Source: Bacillus sp. X1(2014)
GTDB lineage: Bacteria > Bacillota > Bacilli > Bacillales_B > DSM-18226
Direction of reading: 5' to 3'
DNA length: 64,000 bases
Assembly (NCBI RefSeq): GCF_007678255.1
Contig: NZ_VEED01000002.1
Coordinates: 434,001-498,000, forward strand
Positions within the stretch are counted from its first letter, which is position 1. Each line of letters begins with the position of its first letter. A program made the position numbers and the translations under genes. Under the pieces are notes generated by a model. That model was given only the letters and a program-made list of their open reading frames with translations, made no database searches and was not told the DNA's origin. Shown piece after piece: positions 34,852 to 42,906 of this stretch.

Positions 34852-35994
34852 TTATGTTTTTTTTGATGCGGGTCTGTCTAGCTGAAATCTCCGATAAATG
34901 ATAGGTGATGACTGTATAATGGGGGTGCAATTAGCGTCCTGTACAGCTTTTTCAATCAGATAATGTTTTGGCGCCCATTGGCAGACTGGATCCATCGCAT
35001 AAGCGTCCCCAGTTAAAGCAAAAGCCTGGCAACGGCACCCACCTCCGTCTTGGTGTCTTAGTTCACACGAAAGGCAGGGTTCTGGCATCCATTCTTCACC
35101 GCGGAAATGGTTAAAAGACTCTGATTCATACCAAATATGACTTAGTGACGAGTCAAGAATATTTTCAAAGGAAAAACCCTCAATCATCCCGGCTGTCGGG
35201 CAAGGAAGGACTGCCCCATTTGGTGCTACCGTTAAGCCAATCGTCCCCCATCCCCCCATACAAGGCTTAGGTGCCTGAGCATAATAATCAGAAATAACCC
35301 AAATGATTTCGATTTTTTTCCCAATGCGCGCTTTTGCGGCGTCATAGATTTCACGGGCACGCTCAATCTGAACACGGCTTGGCAAAAGCTGCTCCCGATT
35401 GAGCAAAGCCCAGTTATAATACTGTGTATTCGCCAGTTCCAGACGTTCAGCACCCACCTCCTCGGCGAGTTTAATAATCTCATCCAAATGATCAATATTC
35501 ATTCGGTGCAACACGACATTTAATGATAAATACATTCCGGCGTTTTTTACCGCTTTGCAAGCTTCCCTTTTCTTGTCAAAAGCCTTAAAACCGCCGATGA
35601 TGTCCGAAAGCTTTGCATCGCCTGCCTGAAAGCTCACCTGCACATTTTCCAGTCCGGCATCACAGAGCCGGGCAGCCTTTTCAGTTGTTAATCCAATGCC
35701 GCTGGTTATGAGATTAGTATACATCTCTAATTTATTTGCATGGCGGATAAAAACTTCCAAATCGCCTCGCAAAAGTGGTTCTCCACCGGAAAAATGAACT
35801 TCTACAACTCCCAGATCAGCCGCCTCAGACAAAACACGGCACCACTCCCCGGTCGATATTTCCGTTGCCTTTGAAATCATTTCTAAAGGGTTCGAACAAT
35901 ATGGACAATGCAAAGGACAGCGATGAGTTAGCTCCGCGACCAAGGAATATGGGGGGGGAGCCCCCTTATTATTCTTTGTTATCGACTGAACCAT
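34852..35994 (-). CDS. pqqE: PqqE, radical SAM enzyme of PQQ biosynthesis
   Basis: 380 aa radical SAM protein that makes the first carbon-carbon crosslink between Glu and Tyr of the PqqA peptide, with PqqD as chaperone. The SAM cluster motif is C26-x3-C30-x2-C33 in H-R-C-P-L-H-C-P-Y-C. V-H-F-S-G-G-E-P-L follows. The C-terminal SPASM-type cysteines are seen in P-K-P-C-M-G-G-W-G, L-P-C-P-T-A and E-P-C-L-S-C-E-L-R. Length and order match PqqE of Gram-negative bacteria. Its start overlaps the end of pqqD by 26 nt. Confidence 0.93.
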   Translation of the reverse strand: MVQSITKNNKGAPPPYSLVAELTHRCPLHCPYCSNPLEMISKATEISTGEWCRVLSEAADLGVVEVHFSGGEPLLRGDLEVFIRHANKLEMYTNLITSGIGLTTEKAARLCDAGLENVQVSFQAGDAKLSDIIGGFKAFDKKREACKAVKNAGMYLSLNVVLHRMNIDHLDEIIKLAEEVGAERLELANTQYYNWALLNREQLLPSRVQIERAREIYDAAKARIGKKIEIIWVISDYYAQAPKPCMGGWGTIGLTVAPNGAVLPCPTAGMIEGFSFENILDSSLSHIWYESESFNHFRGEEWMPEPCLSCELRHQDGGGCRCQAFALTGDAYAMDPVCQWAPKHYLIEKAVQDANCTPIIQSSPIIYRRFQLDRPASKKT

Positions 35995-36313
35995 GTTTAT
36001 GGATCACCACCCAACCCTGATCCTCCATTTCCCGGAGAAACTCAGAAATATCTGCTTTCATCGTTTTCAAATCAGGCAAAGCACTTGTATCTGCAGTTTC
36101 TGTGTCTGCCTTTAGTGAAGCCCTTATTTTTTCAGTGATGGTGTTCACGGTTTGTCTTCCGTCACATAAAGTAAGAATAGATGCAGCCGTTTCGTTCAAG
36201 ACCACGACCTTTTCCGGTAACAAAAGAAGATTCTTTTCCCTTACTTTATCAAATTTTAATCGCGCCTTTGCTGCGAGTCTTGGAATACTGTCAGCTAAAA
36301 TTGACTCCACCAC
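35969..36313 (-). CDS. pqqD: PqqD, PqqA-binding peptide chaperone
   Basis: Up to 114 aa. The RRE-fold core is recognisable: I-P-R-L-A-A-K-A-R-L-K-F-D-K-V-R-E-K, L-L-L-L-P-E-K-V-V-V-L-N-E-T-A and I-L-T-L-C-D-G-R-Q-T-V. PqqD binds PqqA and presents it to PqqE. It is somewhat longer than usual owing to an acidic insert (about residues 70-85, A-D-T-E-T-A-D-T-S-A). The start is uncertain: two GTG codons in tandem lie close behind AAAGG. It overlaps pqqE by 26 nt. Confidence 0.88.
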   Translation of the reverse strand: MVESILADSIPRLAAKARLKFDKVREKNLLLLPEKVVVLNETAASILTLCDGRQTVNTITEKIRASLKADTETADTSALPDLKTMKADISEFLREMEDQGWVVIHKHGSVDNKE

Positions 36314-36357
36314 CTTTCATTTATTTTTCGGGTGAGTGATAAAATCATCGTTCACTC

Positions 36358-37107
36358 TTATAGGGGATATGCGTTTTCGATGGCATCAAGCTGTGCCCAC
36401 AACACATCACACTTGAAACGCAGTGCGGCAACAGCCCGCCTTTGATCTTTCGGAGTTTGGCAATAGGTTAACACAAGTTTAAGGGCTGTATCGGCATCAC
36501 GCGGCGCCTGTGAAAGGCGATTTTGAAAATATTCCAGTCCTGCACGGTCAATCCATGGATAAAGGCGCTCAATGACCTTCATTCTCTTTGACATTAAATC
36601 AGGAGAAAACAATTCGGTTAGGGAGGAAGCAACGGCTTCCATCCATGGTTTTGTCCCCGCAAAGTTTACATAGGCATCAACAGCAAATCGAACACCCGGA
36701 ACGACTCTGACCTCCTGCGCTACTTCTTCCCGGGATAACCCCACAGCTTCACCAAGCCGAAGCCATGCTTCAATTCCACCTTCTTCCCCTTGCGTTCCGT
36801 CATGGTCAATGATTCGCCCAATCCATTCACGTCGCATATCCCTTGACGGCAGCCTAGAAAGAATAGCTGCATCTTTAATCGGAACTGATTTTTGATAATA
36901 GTACCGGTTAGCCACCCAACCGCGGATCTGTTCTCTGCTTAATTTTCCTTTATGCATCGCTACATGAAATGGATGTTTGTCATGATAGAAGGAACTTCCA
37001 ACAGCTTTTAATTGCTCTGTGAATTCATCCCTCGTCCATAATTTTTCCTTTGTTTCATTTAACACCTTTTCTAGGTTAAGGAAATCACCTTGATCCAAAA
37101 TGTTCAC
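36358..37107 (-). CDS. pqqC: PqqC, pyrroloquinoline-quinone synthase
   Basis: 249 aa, family length. PqqC is the cofactor-free oxidase that closes the ring and oxidises the intermediate to PQQ. Conserved stretches are K-H-P-F-H-V-A-M-H-K-G, W-V-A-N-R-Y-Y-Y-Q-K-S-V-P-I-K-D-A, D-H-D-G and V-V-P-G-V-R-F-A-V-D-A-Y-V-N-F. Its start overlaps the pqqB stop by 4 nt (ATGA), indicating coupling. It is soluble and all-helical. Confidence 0.94.
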   Translation of the reverse strand: MNILDQGDFLNLEKVLNETKEKLWTRDEFTEQLKAVGSSFYHDKHPFHVAMHKGKLSREQIRGWVANRYYYQKSVPIKDAAILSRLPSRDMRREWIGRIIDHDGTQGEEGGIEAWLRLGEAVGLSREEVAQEVRVVPGVRFAVDAYVNFAGTKPWMEAVASSLTELFSPDLMSKRMKVIERLYPWIDRAGLEYFQNRLSQAPRDADTALKLVLTYCQTPKDQRRAVAALRFKCDVLWAQLDAIENAYPL

Positions 37108-38036
37108 ACCTCCACTTCCATACCGTCATAGGCAATCTCAAAACCTAGCCGTTCCAATGTATGCCTTTCCATTGAGTCCTTCTTAAGAATAGGGTTGCTG
37201 TTGTTTATGTGAATCAGAATTTTCCGTTTGGCTGAGTATTTGGCTAGCTTTTCAGCAATGCCCGATGGCCCGCTAATTGGTAAATGTCCCATATTTCTTG
37301 CATCGCGCTTGGTTGCACCCAACTCAACCAATTCAGTTTCTGACCAAAAAGTTCCGTCCACCATCAAGATATCCGCCTTCTGAAAGCAAGCTTCTATAGC
37401 CGGGGTGATCCTTTCTAAAGTAGGAAAGTAAGCAAGGCATCTGCCGGTACTCTCATTATAAAGAACCAGCCCGACCTCCCATAAATCTTCCGGGTCATTC
37501 TCCTCCTTGTTTGACTGGGTATAAAGCGGCGGTTTTTTAGAAACGGGGACCGTCTCGATGATGATGGTTCCTTCTCCTCCTACACCCGGAAGTCCTATCC
37601 GCTTGCGATGATCAGGGTGAAGAGACTGCCATTCCCATGAACAATAGTTTTTCAGTATGGGTAACACTGGAAAGAATGACTGCAAACACTTTCGTACTGT
37701 CTCGGTTCCATAGATGTTTAAACAAGAACCCTCCCGTAATGACAATAACCCAATCGTATGGTCGAACTCGGCATCGGTTAAAATAACACCAGCCAGCGGA
37801 GTCTCTCTTATACCTGGACCCGGATGCAGGGCAGTAAACGATTCAATCTGCCTGTGAACATCCGGTCCCGCATTAATGAGATACCAATCCTTTTCATTCG
37901 CACTTACAGCAAGCGATGATTGTAATAACGGCTGGTGCGAATCGTTTCCTTCGCGGACACTATGGCAATTTGGACATGCACAATTCCACTGCGGAAAGCC
38001 GCCACCAGCCGCTGCTCCTAAGACTCTAATTCGAAT
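37104..38036 (-). CDS. pqqB: PqqB, metallo-beta-lactamase-fold oxygenase
   Basis: 310 aa when read from its proper N-terminus. Coding extends well above the first ATG of the frame (37745): the codons before it give R-I-R-V-L-G-A-A-A-G-G-G-F-P, then W-N-C-A-C-P-N-C with the zinc cysteines, and T-D-A-E-F-D-H-T-I-G-L-L with metal ligands. No ATG, GTG or TTG lies at the family start. The codon aligned with Met1 is ATT at 38036, with AAAGGA about 10 nt upstream and an overlap with the preceding gene. PqqB is proposed to hydroxylate the crosslinked tyrosine. Confidence 0.9.
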   Translation of the reverse strand: MRIRVLGAAAGGGFPQWNCACPNCHSVREGNDSHQPLLQSSLAVSANEKDWYLINAGPDVHRQIESFTALHPGPGIRETPLAGVILTDAEFDHTIGLLSLREGSCLNIYGTETVRKCLQSFFPVLPILKNYCSWEWQSLHPDHRKRIGLPGVGGEGTIIIETVPVSKKPPLYTQSNKEENDPEDLWEVGLVLYNESTGRCLAYFPTLERITPAIEACFQKADILMVDGTFWSETELVELGATKRDARNMGHLPISGPSGIAEKLAKYSAKRKILIHINNSNPILKKDSMERHTLERLGFEIAYDGMEVEV

Positions 38037-38272
38037 TTGGCTTCAGTCCTTTCACTGGAGACTTGAATACCTTCTTTGCCAATATCCCTAGGTTTACCTA
38101 ATGCCCTTCCAACTTGCCACCCAATCGCTATATTCACTACAGCCATGAGGGGATACAGGAGATAGTCACCCACTGGTTCTGGGAGCAGGAGATCGACGGC
38201 CAACCATCCTCCGGCTGTTGCACACCCAATAATCGCGCCAATCATTGATTTTAGGTACCGCTTTATTTTCAT
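38018..38272 (-). CDS. Small membrane protein between pqqA and pqqB
   Basis: 84 aa with two hydrophobic segments (about 9-31 and 38-60) and a polar tail rich in Lys and Glu. The ATG at 38272 follows GGAGGTAGG. The gene ends inside the pqqB reading frame, overlapping it by 19 nt, so translation of pqqB is probably coupled to it. It is not a known PQQ gene and no family is recognised. Position suggests a role in handling PqqA or the product at the membrane, or in placing the pathway there. Confidence 0.75.
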   Translation of the reverse strand: MKIKRYLKSMIGAIIGCATAGGWLAVDLLLPEPVGDYLLYPLMAVVNIAIGWQVGRALGKPRDIGKEGIQVSSERTEAKFELES

Positions 38273-38331
38273 ATGCCCTACCTCCATTGATTTATAAAAC
38301 TATTAAATGCATGCGCAAGCAGGCTGTGCTG

Positions 38332-38403
38332 TTAGCCAATATAGGCATACATTGTCACCTCAGGAGATGTATTGATCACTTTATACTCAGGCTTCACCCA
38401 CAT
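38332..38403 (-). CDS. pqqA: PqqA, PQQ precursor peptide
   Basis: 23 aa peptide, too short for usual gene calling. It starts M-W-V-K-P-E-Y and carries the essential E-V-T-M-Y motif, the Glu and Tyr spaced by three residues that become PQQ. Length and the M-W-x-K-P opening resemble the PqqA of Klebsiella. AAAGGGGG lies 9 nt before the ATG. It is first in the cluster and followed by the membrane protein and pqqBCDE, which strongly supports the call. Confidence 0.93.
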   Translation of the reverse strand: MWVKPEYKVINTSPEVTMYAYIG

Positions 38404-38422
38404 ATTCGCTACCCCCTTTCAT

Positions 38423-38461
38423 GACACCCACATTGAAAATTCTCACCTGCGCGGGGGTGTC
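38423..38461 (-). promoter_or_regulatory. Leader hairpin before pqqA
   Basis: GACACCC (38423-38429) and GGGTGTC (38455-38461) can pair in the pqqA leader, ending just before the ribosome binding site. The 25-nt loop is AT-rich. The rest of the 400-bp gap upstream has no clear promoter. A control role for translation is possible but not shown. Confidence 0.35.
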
Positions 38462-38587
38462 GGATTTTCCCTTTCAAAATAATCTATGTAGATAGATATC
38501 TCAAAATAACCAGAATTTTGACCTGAAGATGTCCTAATGTGGTATTGGATTTGGCAATATATTGCAAAAAGGGACAAGAACAAAAAG

Positions 38588-38628
38588 AAACAACCTAAGT
38601 CCGGATGATGATTGAACTCAGGTTGTTT
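38588..38628. terminator. Hairpin upstream of the pqq operon
   Basis: AAACAACCTAAGT (38588-38600) pairs with ACTCAGGTTGTTT (38616-38628) with one mismatch. It probably ends the message of the secreted protein gene at 38806-39270. Confidence 0.6.
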
Positions 38629-38805
38629 ACGTTATGATTATCTACTTACTAATATAATGATTTATTAAATGATCTAACTCTCGTTGTTATAGATGCAACT
38701 CCAAGAAACGTATCAATCTTTTAGAAATCCAACTAATCAATAAAAAGATATATCCCGTACGGCTCAAGAATAACTTGGGATACTTTTAGTTTTTTCAACT
38801 TCACC

Positions 38806-39270
38806 TCAGTACTGGCTACTCTTTAAATGAAAATTAACTGTCCATTGTCCATTTTGATTCATTATTCCATGTGTGTGAAATGACAATTCAGAATTATCTG
38901 ATCTGTAATGTTGCAGCTGTGCTATGATCGTTCCTTTATACTCATTATCACTTATTTTCTGAAACGATTCTGATTCCTCACGAACTAACGTATTCCCAAT
39001 CCAAATATACGGGTTCCCAATCAAACTTTTAGTATCCGGACTAACTTGGATATTTGAATTTGTGGTTATCGTATAATGCAACTGAATGTCTTGGCCATGG
39101 TTTATTATCGAATAATCATTGATAGTTAACCTGATTCCGTTATACTCGGATGAACCTAAGCCATTACTTGACTGAGCATTGGTCAATGTTGGGTAGGCAA
39201 ATCCAAAGAGTAAGGAAATGCATAAGGCGGCACCAATGAATCGCACGGTATAAATCGGTAATTTCCTCAT
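38806..39270 (-). CDS. Secreted protein of unknown function
   Basis: 154 aa. An N-terminal signal peptide (about 1-32: K-L-P-I-Y then F-I-G-A-A-L-C-I-S-L-L-F-G-F-A) is followed by a beta-rich domain with Y-N-G-I-R-L-T-I-N-D-Y and H-Y-T-I-T-T-N. That resembles exported immunoglobulin-like domains, but no family is recognised. The ATG at 39270 has AAGGATGG upstream. It lies between the PQQ enzyme and pqqA with terminators on both sides, so it may be an accessory or simply a neighbour. Confidence 0.7.
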   Translation of the reverse strand: MRKLPIYTVRFIGAALCISLLFGFAYPTLTNAQSSNGLGSSEYNGIRLTINDYSIINHGQDIQLHYTITTNSNIQVSPDTKSLIGNPYIWIGNTLVREESESFQKISDNEYKGTIIAQLQHYRSDNSELSFHTHGIMNQNGQWTVNFHLKSSQY

Positions 39271-39333
39271 ATTAACACCATCCTTATTTTTCGTGAATAT
39301 CTGATGTTTCGTCAATGTATAATTATCCTTTTA

Positions 39334-39380
39334 AGAAACAATCTGAGTCCGAATTAGAGAATCAGACTCGGATTGTTTCT
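39334..39380 (-). terminator. Terminator after the PQQ dehydrogenase
   Basis: AGAAACAATC-T-GAGTC (39334-39349) pairs with GACTC-G-GATTGTTTCT (39365-39380). It begins 11 nt after the dehydrogenase stop, though the T-tract is short. Confidence 0.65.
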
Positions 39381-39390
39381 GGAGTAAAAA

Positions 39391-41322
39391 TCATTTCTTT
39401 TTGGATAGCCATTCCGCTAGTGCTTCAGCCTCTGCACCTTTGGCCATACCTGCTGGCATGCGGTCGCCACCATTAAGAATTTTATTCAATATGTCCTCTT
39501 TAGACATAGTTTTACCTATGTGTTGAAGATTTGGTGCTGTTGCGCCTTGAAGATTATCCCCGTGACAGGAAATACAACTTCTTTTGTAAACCTTTTCCGG
39601 ATCGATAACAACGTCTGCTTCCCCTTGTAATTTTGCATTTTTATTTATAGCTCCAGGTTTTAACTTACCTCCGAGACCATAAACAACAACCTTCGTACCA
39701 CCAGTAATGACTGCAACATATTCTTTGCCGTCAACCGTATATATGGAAGGTGCCATTTTGATTTGTTTTCCTCCACTTTGCATGCTCCATAATACTTTAC
39801 CTGTTTTAATATCAAGAGCATTTACCTTTCCATCCAATTCCCCGTAGAAAGCAAGACCGGCGGCCGTACTTGTGAATCCGCCATACATCGGCTCGTCCGT
39901 TTTATTTTGATATACTTTTTTCCCTGTATTCATATCAATTGCTGTAATGGTACCAGAAACCTCAACATCCTTTGGCAAAGGAAGGATCTTTGTTCCTGGG
40001 AAGGTATTATTATCTTTTGCAATCTCTTTTGCATCTTTAGCGGCTACCATTAAATTAGGACTATTAATACCTGGAATAAGCACATAGTTGGTGTCAGGGT
40101 CATATGTCTGTGGAGCATAGCTTTCTCCACCTGGTGTTCCTGGCCATTGGAGAACTGCTTTACTCTCATCGCTTGGTACGTCCGAATGCTGAATCTTTAC
40201 AAAAGGTACCCCATCATAAATGGTCTTCCCTGTTTTTGCGTCCCACGCATACCACTTTCCATTCTTACCGCCTTCAACCACAACCTTTTGCTTTTTCCCG
40301 TCAACCTTTGCACTGAGAATCATCGGTGTTGCGGCAGCGTCATAATCCCATATATCATGATCAACTTGAGTAGATGACCACTTAAACTTCCCTGTTTTAC
40401 TATCTAAAGCAGTGATAGAATCGGTATATGGATTTTTTCCTTTTCTATCTGCATCATAAAAGTCCGGAGCTGGATTCCCTACTGCAAAATACATCATATC
40501 AGTATCTGGATCAAACGACATCGGTGTCCATACGGAACCACCCCCCGTAAATTTACCTTTCGCCCAGCCCGTTCCTCTTTTAGGAACGGTCCAAAATGGC
40601 TCTTTCCATAGCGGTTCCAGGGTATCTGCTTTAAACGCCCAAACAAAACCTCGTGTACCATTATCACCGCCGCTGCTACCAACGTAAACGTTGCCATCAT
40701 AATACATCGGAGCTGAAGATTCATAGTATCTGTTTTCTAATTTGATAGTAGGTTCATGATCCCAAAAGTTAACCATTTTTAACAGTTTTCCGTTCTTCGC
40801 ATCCAGTTTGGCCAGCCGATTATCGATCATCAAGACAAATACATTCCCATTCGCCACTGCGACACCCCTACTTGCCACATTGGACTGCCATGGCAAACCA
40901 TTAATATGATCAAGTACGTCCTTGGGCGGTGTCCATGCCCAAAGCTTCTTTCCACTTGCGGCATCGATTGCAAACACATGATTTTTCGAACTAGTCACAT
41001 ACATGATCCCGTCGTGGACGACAGGGAAATCTTCTTGTAAATTTGGAATATCCTTATTCCAATCTAAGATATCCTGCTGCCATGCAATCCCCATTTTTGT
41101 TACATTCTCTTTTGTTATCTCTTTATAAGGCACATGTCGGGTATGTTGAAGGTCATACCCCCAATTTGGGAATCCTGTCACATCTTCCTGACTTGCCTGG
41201 TTGGATTCCTTGGTTTCCTCTTTTTTGTTATTAGCATTATTCTTCTTATTATTTGACTGACAGCCAACTATAACGATACTTGCTAACAAAACTAAACCTA
41301 ATGACTTTAAATATCGCATCAC
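39391..41322 (-). CDS. PQQ-dependent alcohol dehydrogenase lipoprotein with cytochrome c domain
   Basis: 643 aa. A lipoprotein signal ends at V-G-C (Cys21). An eight-bladed PQQ propeller (about 50-555) follows, with repeated W-motif-like segments such as A-I-D-A-A-S-G-K-K-L-W. The active site shows V-G-N-P-A-P (Asn283) and H-D-I-W-D-Y-D (Asp326 likely base, Asp328). The usual metal-ligand Glu appears as Asp220 in S-G-G-D-N-G. The vicinal Cys-Cys of methanol and ethanol dehydrogenases is absent. A C-terminal cytochrome c domain has C583-I-S-C-H587 and probable ligand Met622. It oxidises an alcohol or sugar outside the membrane and passes electrons through haem. GTG 41322 or ATG 41319 follows AGGAGGG. 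Confidence 0.92.
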   Translation of the reverse strand: MMRYLKSLGLVLLASIVIVGCQSNNKKNNANNKKEETKESNQASQEDVTGFPNWGYDLQHTRHVPYKEITKENVTKMGIAWQQDILDWNKDIPNLQEDFPVVHDGIMYVTSSKNHVFAIDAASGKKLWAWTPPKDVLDHINGLPWQSNVASRGVAVANGNVFVLMIDNRLAKLDAKNGKLLKMVNFWDHEPTIKLENRYYESSAPMYYDGNVYVGSSGGDNGTRGFVWAFKADTLEPLWKEPFWTVPKRGTGWAKGKFTGGGSVWTPMSFDPDTDMMYFAVGNPAPDFYDADRKGKNPYTDSITALDSKTGKFKWSSTQVDHDIWDYDAAATPMILSAKVDGKKQKVVVEGGKNGKWYAWDAKTGKTIYDGVPFVKIQHSDVPSDESKAVLQWPGTPGGESYAPQTYDPDTNYVLIPGINSPNLMVAAKDAKEIAKDNNTFPGTKILPLPKDVEVSGTITAIDMNTGKKVYQNKTDEPMYGGFTSTAAGLAFYGELDGKVNALDIKTGKVLWSMQSGGKQIKMAPSIYTVDGKEYVAVITGGTKVVVYGLGGKLKPGAINKNAKLQGEADVVIDPEKVYKRSCISCHGDNLQGATAPNLQHIGKTMSKEDILNKILNGGDRMPAGMAKGAEAEALAEWLSKKK

Positions 41323-41550
41323 GAAAATACCCTCCTGACATTATGAAATAAAACATCGATTTTTGATGATGAATTTTTCCACTTTCAGTCTTTAAACCTC
41401 CTTAAGATATTCAAATTTTTATAAGAACATTGGTATAATTACCTAAGGCACAAAAATTATGCAAATAGTCCTAATTCTTCCTTCTCTCTTTTAGTTTAAT
41501 TGTACTGTTGGACGACCCATTACTTATTTTAGGCATAAAAAAAGGCAAAA

Positions 41551-41602
41551 TGGGTCAGTCCCCCATTGATGTAAAGCTTCACCACGCTGGGGGACTGACC
41601 CA
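41551..41602. repeat. GGGTCAGTCCCC inverted repeat, copy 2
   Basis: TGGGTCAGTCCCCC (41551-41564) and its perfect complement (41589-41602) enclose a centre with AAAGCTT, as in copy 1. It lies in the 400-bp gap between the PQQ dehydrogenase and the methyltransferase. Confidence 0.85.
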
Positions 41603-41650
41603 AAATTCTATAAATGGATTTTAAACATATTTTAATCCAAGGAAAACAAA

Positions 41651-41691
41651 AACCCGAACAATGGACTTTTTAAATGTCCATTGTTCGGGTT
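41651..41691. terminator. Perfect 16-bp hairpin after the methyltransferase
   Basis: AACCCGAACAATGGAC (41651-41666) and its complement (41676-41691) have a 9-nt loop. It lies 34 nt past the methyltransferase stop. The minus-strand tail (TTTTTGTTTTCC) supports termination. Confidence 0.85.
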
Positions 41692-41724
41692 ATAGTTAAA
41701 ATAGCATGGGGATTGTAGCTGCTG

Positions 41725-42906
41725 CTATTCTGGTCGTTCATCCAAGGTGTGATACCAAACAAGCGGACCAAGGTGACCGAACTCCCCAACCGCCTCCTCC
41801 ATCAACCTGTGTGCCTCTTCATATGCGCAGGCAGGTAAAATATCCAATTCATGATACCCCATATTTCCATAGTTATAGACAAGCAAAAACCTATCTGTCT
41901 CCCAAAGCTCAAGTCGAAACACATGCCAATGGTTCCTCACTTTCAATTGAATCCCTGTGTAGAATGTTTTCTCTCCCAGCTGTTGATAAGCAAACTCCGC
42001 TGTCCCTCCTTTATAGGACCTACCTTCCTCAAATACAAGTGGGTAACCTTTCGTATATAGGTGTTCCATACCTTTCAAGGTTTCAAGACTGGTTTCCCTT
42101 TTTGTCGCCACAATCACAGGAGACAGCCTATCTACTCCTATTTCATGGTATTCGATGGTACCACTGTCATCCCATTGAATATGGAAACCCGCATCCTGAA
42201 GCACATTTGCCCACCTTCCGAGATCTGCAGAATTTTTCAATTGTTCGCAAGAGAGAAACAATCCATCCTCCGTTAACAAACGATGGACTATTTCTAAATA
42301 ACCACTGTCACCATAGGTCGGATTCTCCTTCATGTACTCTAGAAGTGACCAATAGTTTGAAATCATGATAGGCCCCATAATCTCATGAAAGGTCCGTGAT
42401 GATATGATTAAATCAAAAGAATTCAGGGAAAAGTGCTCAATTACCTCCATAAAATCCATTTGGTAAAAACTCACATTATTAAGCCCTTGCTTTATTGCCA
42501 ACTGCTGTGCACATTGAATTCCATTTCCACACTGTTCAATGCCAACGATCTCCGCATCTGGAAAAATCGAGGCGTACCAACAAGACAGCAACCCATTATC
42601 ACAGCCAATTTCCAAAATCCGCTTCGGCTTTAAATGAGTTTGCTGATTGATCCAGTTGAGCAAGGACTGATGGAAATTCATCGTCCATGATTCTACCGCC
42701 AAACTGAAGGCCAGTGTTCGGTTTTTCACTTCATAAAGATTCCCTTTTAGTTTGCGCTCCATAATGGGTTGGAGTTCCTTAGCCAAGAAGGAGTCAACAT
42801 GGGTTACATGCCTCCAAAAGTCTTCTTTGGTTAAGCAGTTTTTGATACCCAGTGACTTAAAATAGGCTGAGACGCTTTGTGACTTTAATTTAGTATTTAT
42901 TAACAT
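41725..42906 (-). CDS. Class I SAM-dependent methyltransferase
   Basis: 393 aa. A central Rossmann methyltransferase domain (about 85-250) has motif I I-L-E-I-G-C-D-N-G-L-L-S, acidic G-I-E-Q-C after strand 2, and F-D-L-I-I-S-S-R-T-F-H. An N-terminal helical region and a C-terminal beta-rich domain (about 280-390) extend it. The substrate is not evident and no close family is recognised. GGAG lies 8 nt before the ATG. It is a single-gene unit not linked to the pqq genes. Confidence 0.8.
   Translation of the reverse strand: MLINTKLKSQSVSAYFKSLGIKNCLTKEDFWRHVTHVDSFLAKELQPIMERKLKGNLYEVKNRTLAFSLAVESWTMNFHQSLLNWINQQTHLKPKRILEIGCDNGLLSCWYASIFPDAEIVGIEQCGNGIQCAQQLAIKQGLNNVSFYQMDFMEVIEHFSLNSFDLIISSRTFHEIMGPIMISNYWSLLEYMKENPTYGDSGYLEIVHRLLTEDGLFLSCEQLKNSADLGRWANVLQDAGFHIQWDDSGTIEYHEIGVDRLSPVIVATKRETSLETLKGMEHLYTKGYPLVFEEGRSYKGGTAEFAYQQLGEKTFYTGIQLKVRNHWHVFRLELWETDRFLLVYNYGNMGYHELDILPACAYEEAHRLMEEAVGEFGHLGPLVWYHTLDERPE

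Noticed and set aside
41706..42368. 220-codon plus-strand ORF
   Set aside because: It is antisense to the methyltransferase, has no family features or site, and begins inside the terminator region.
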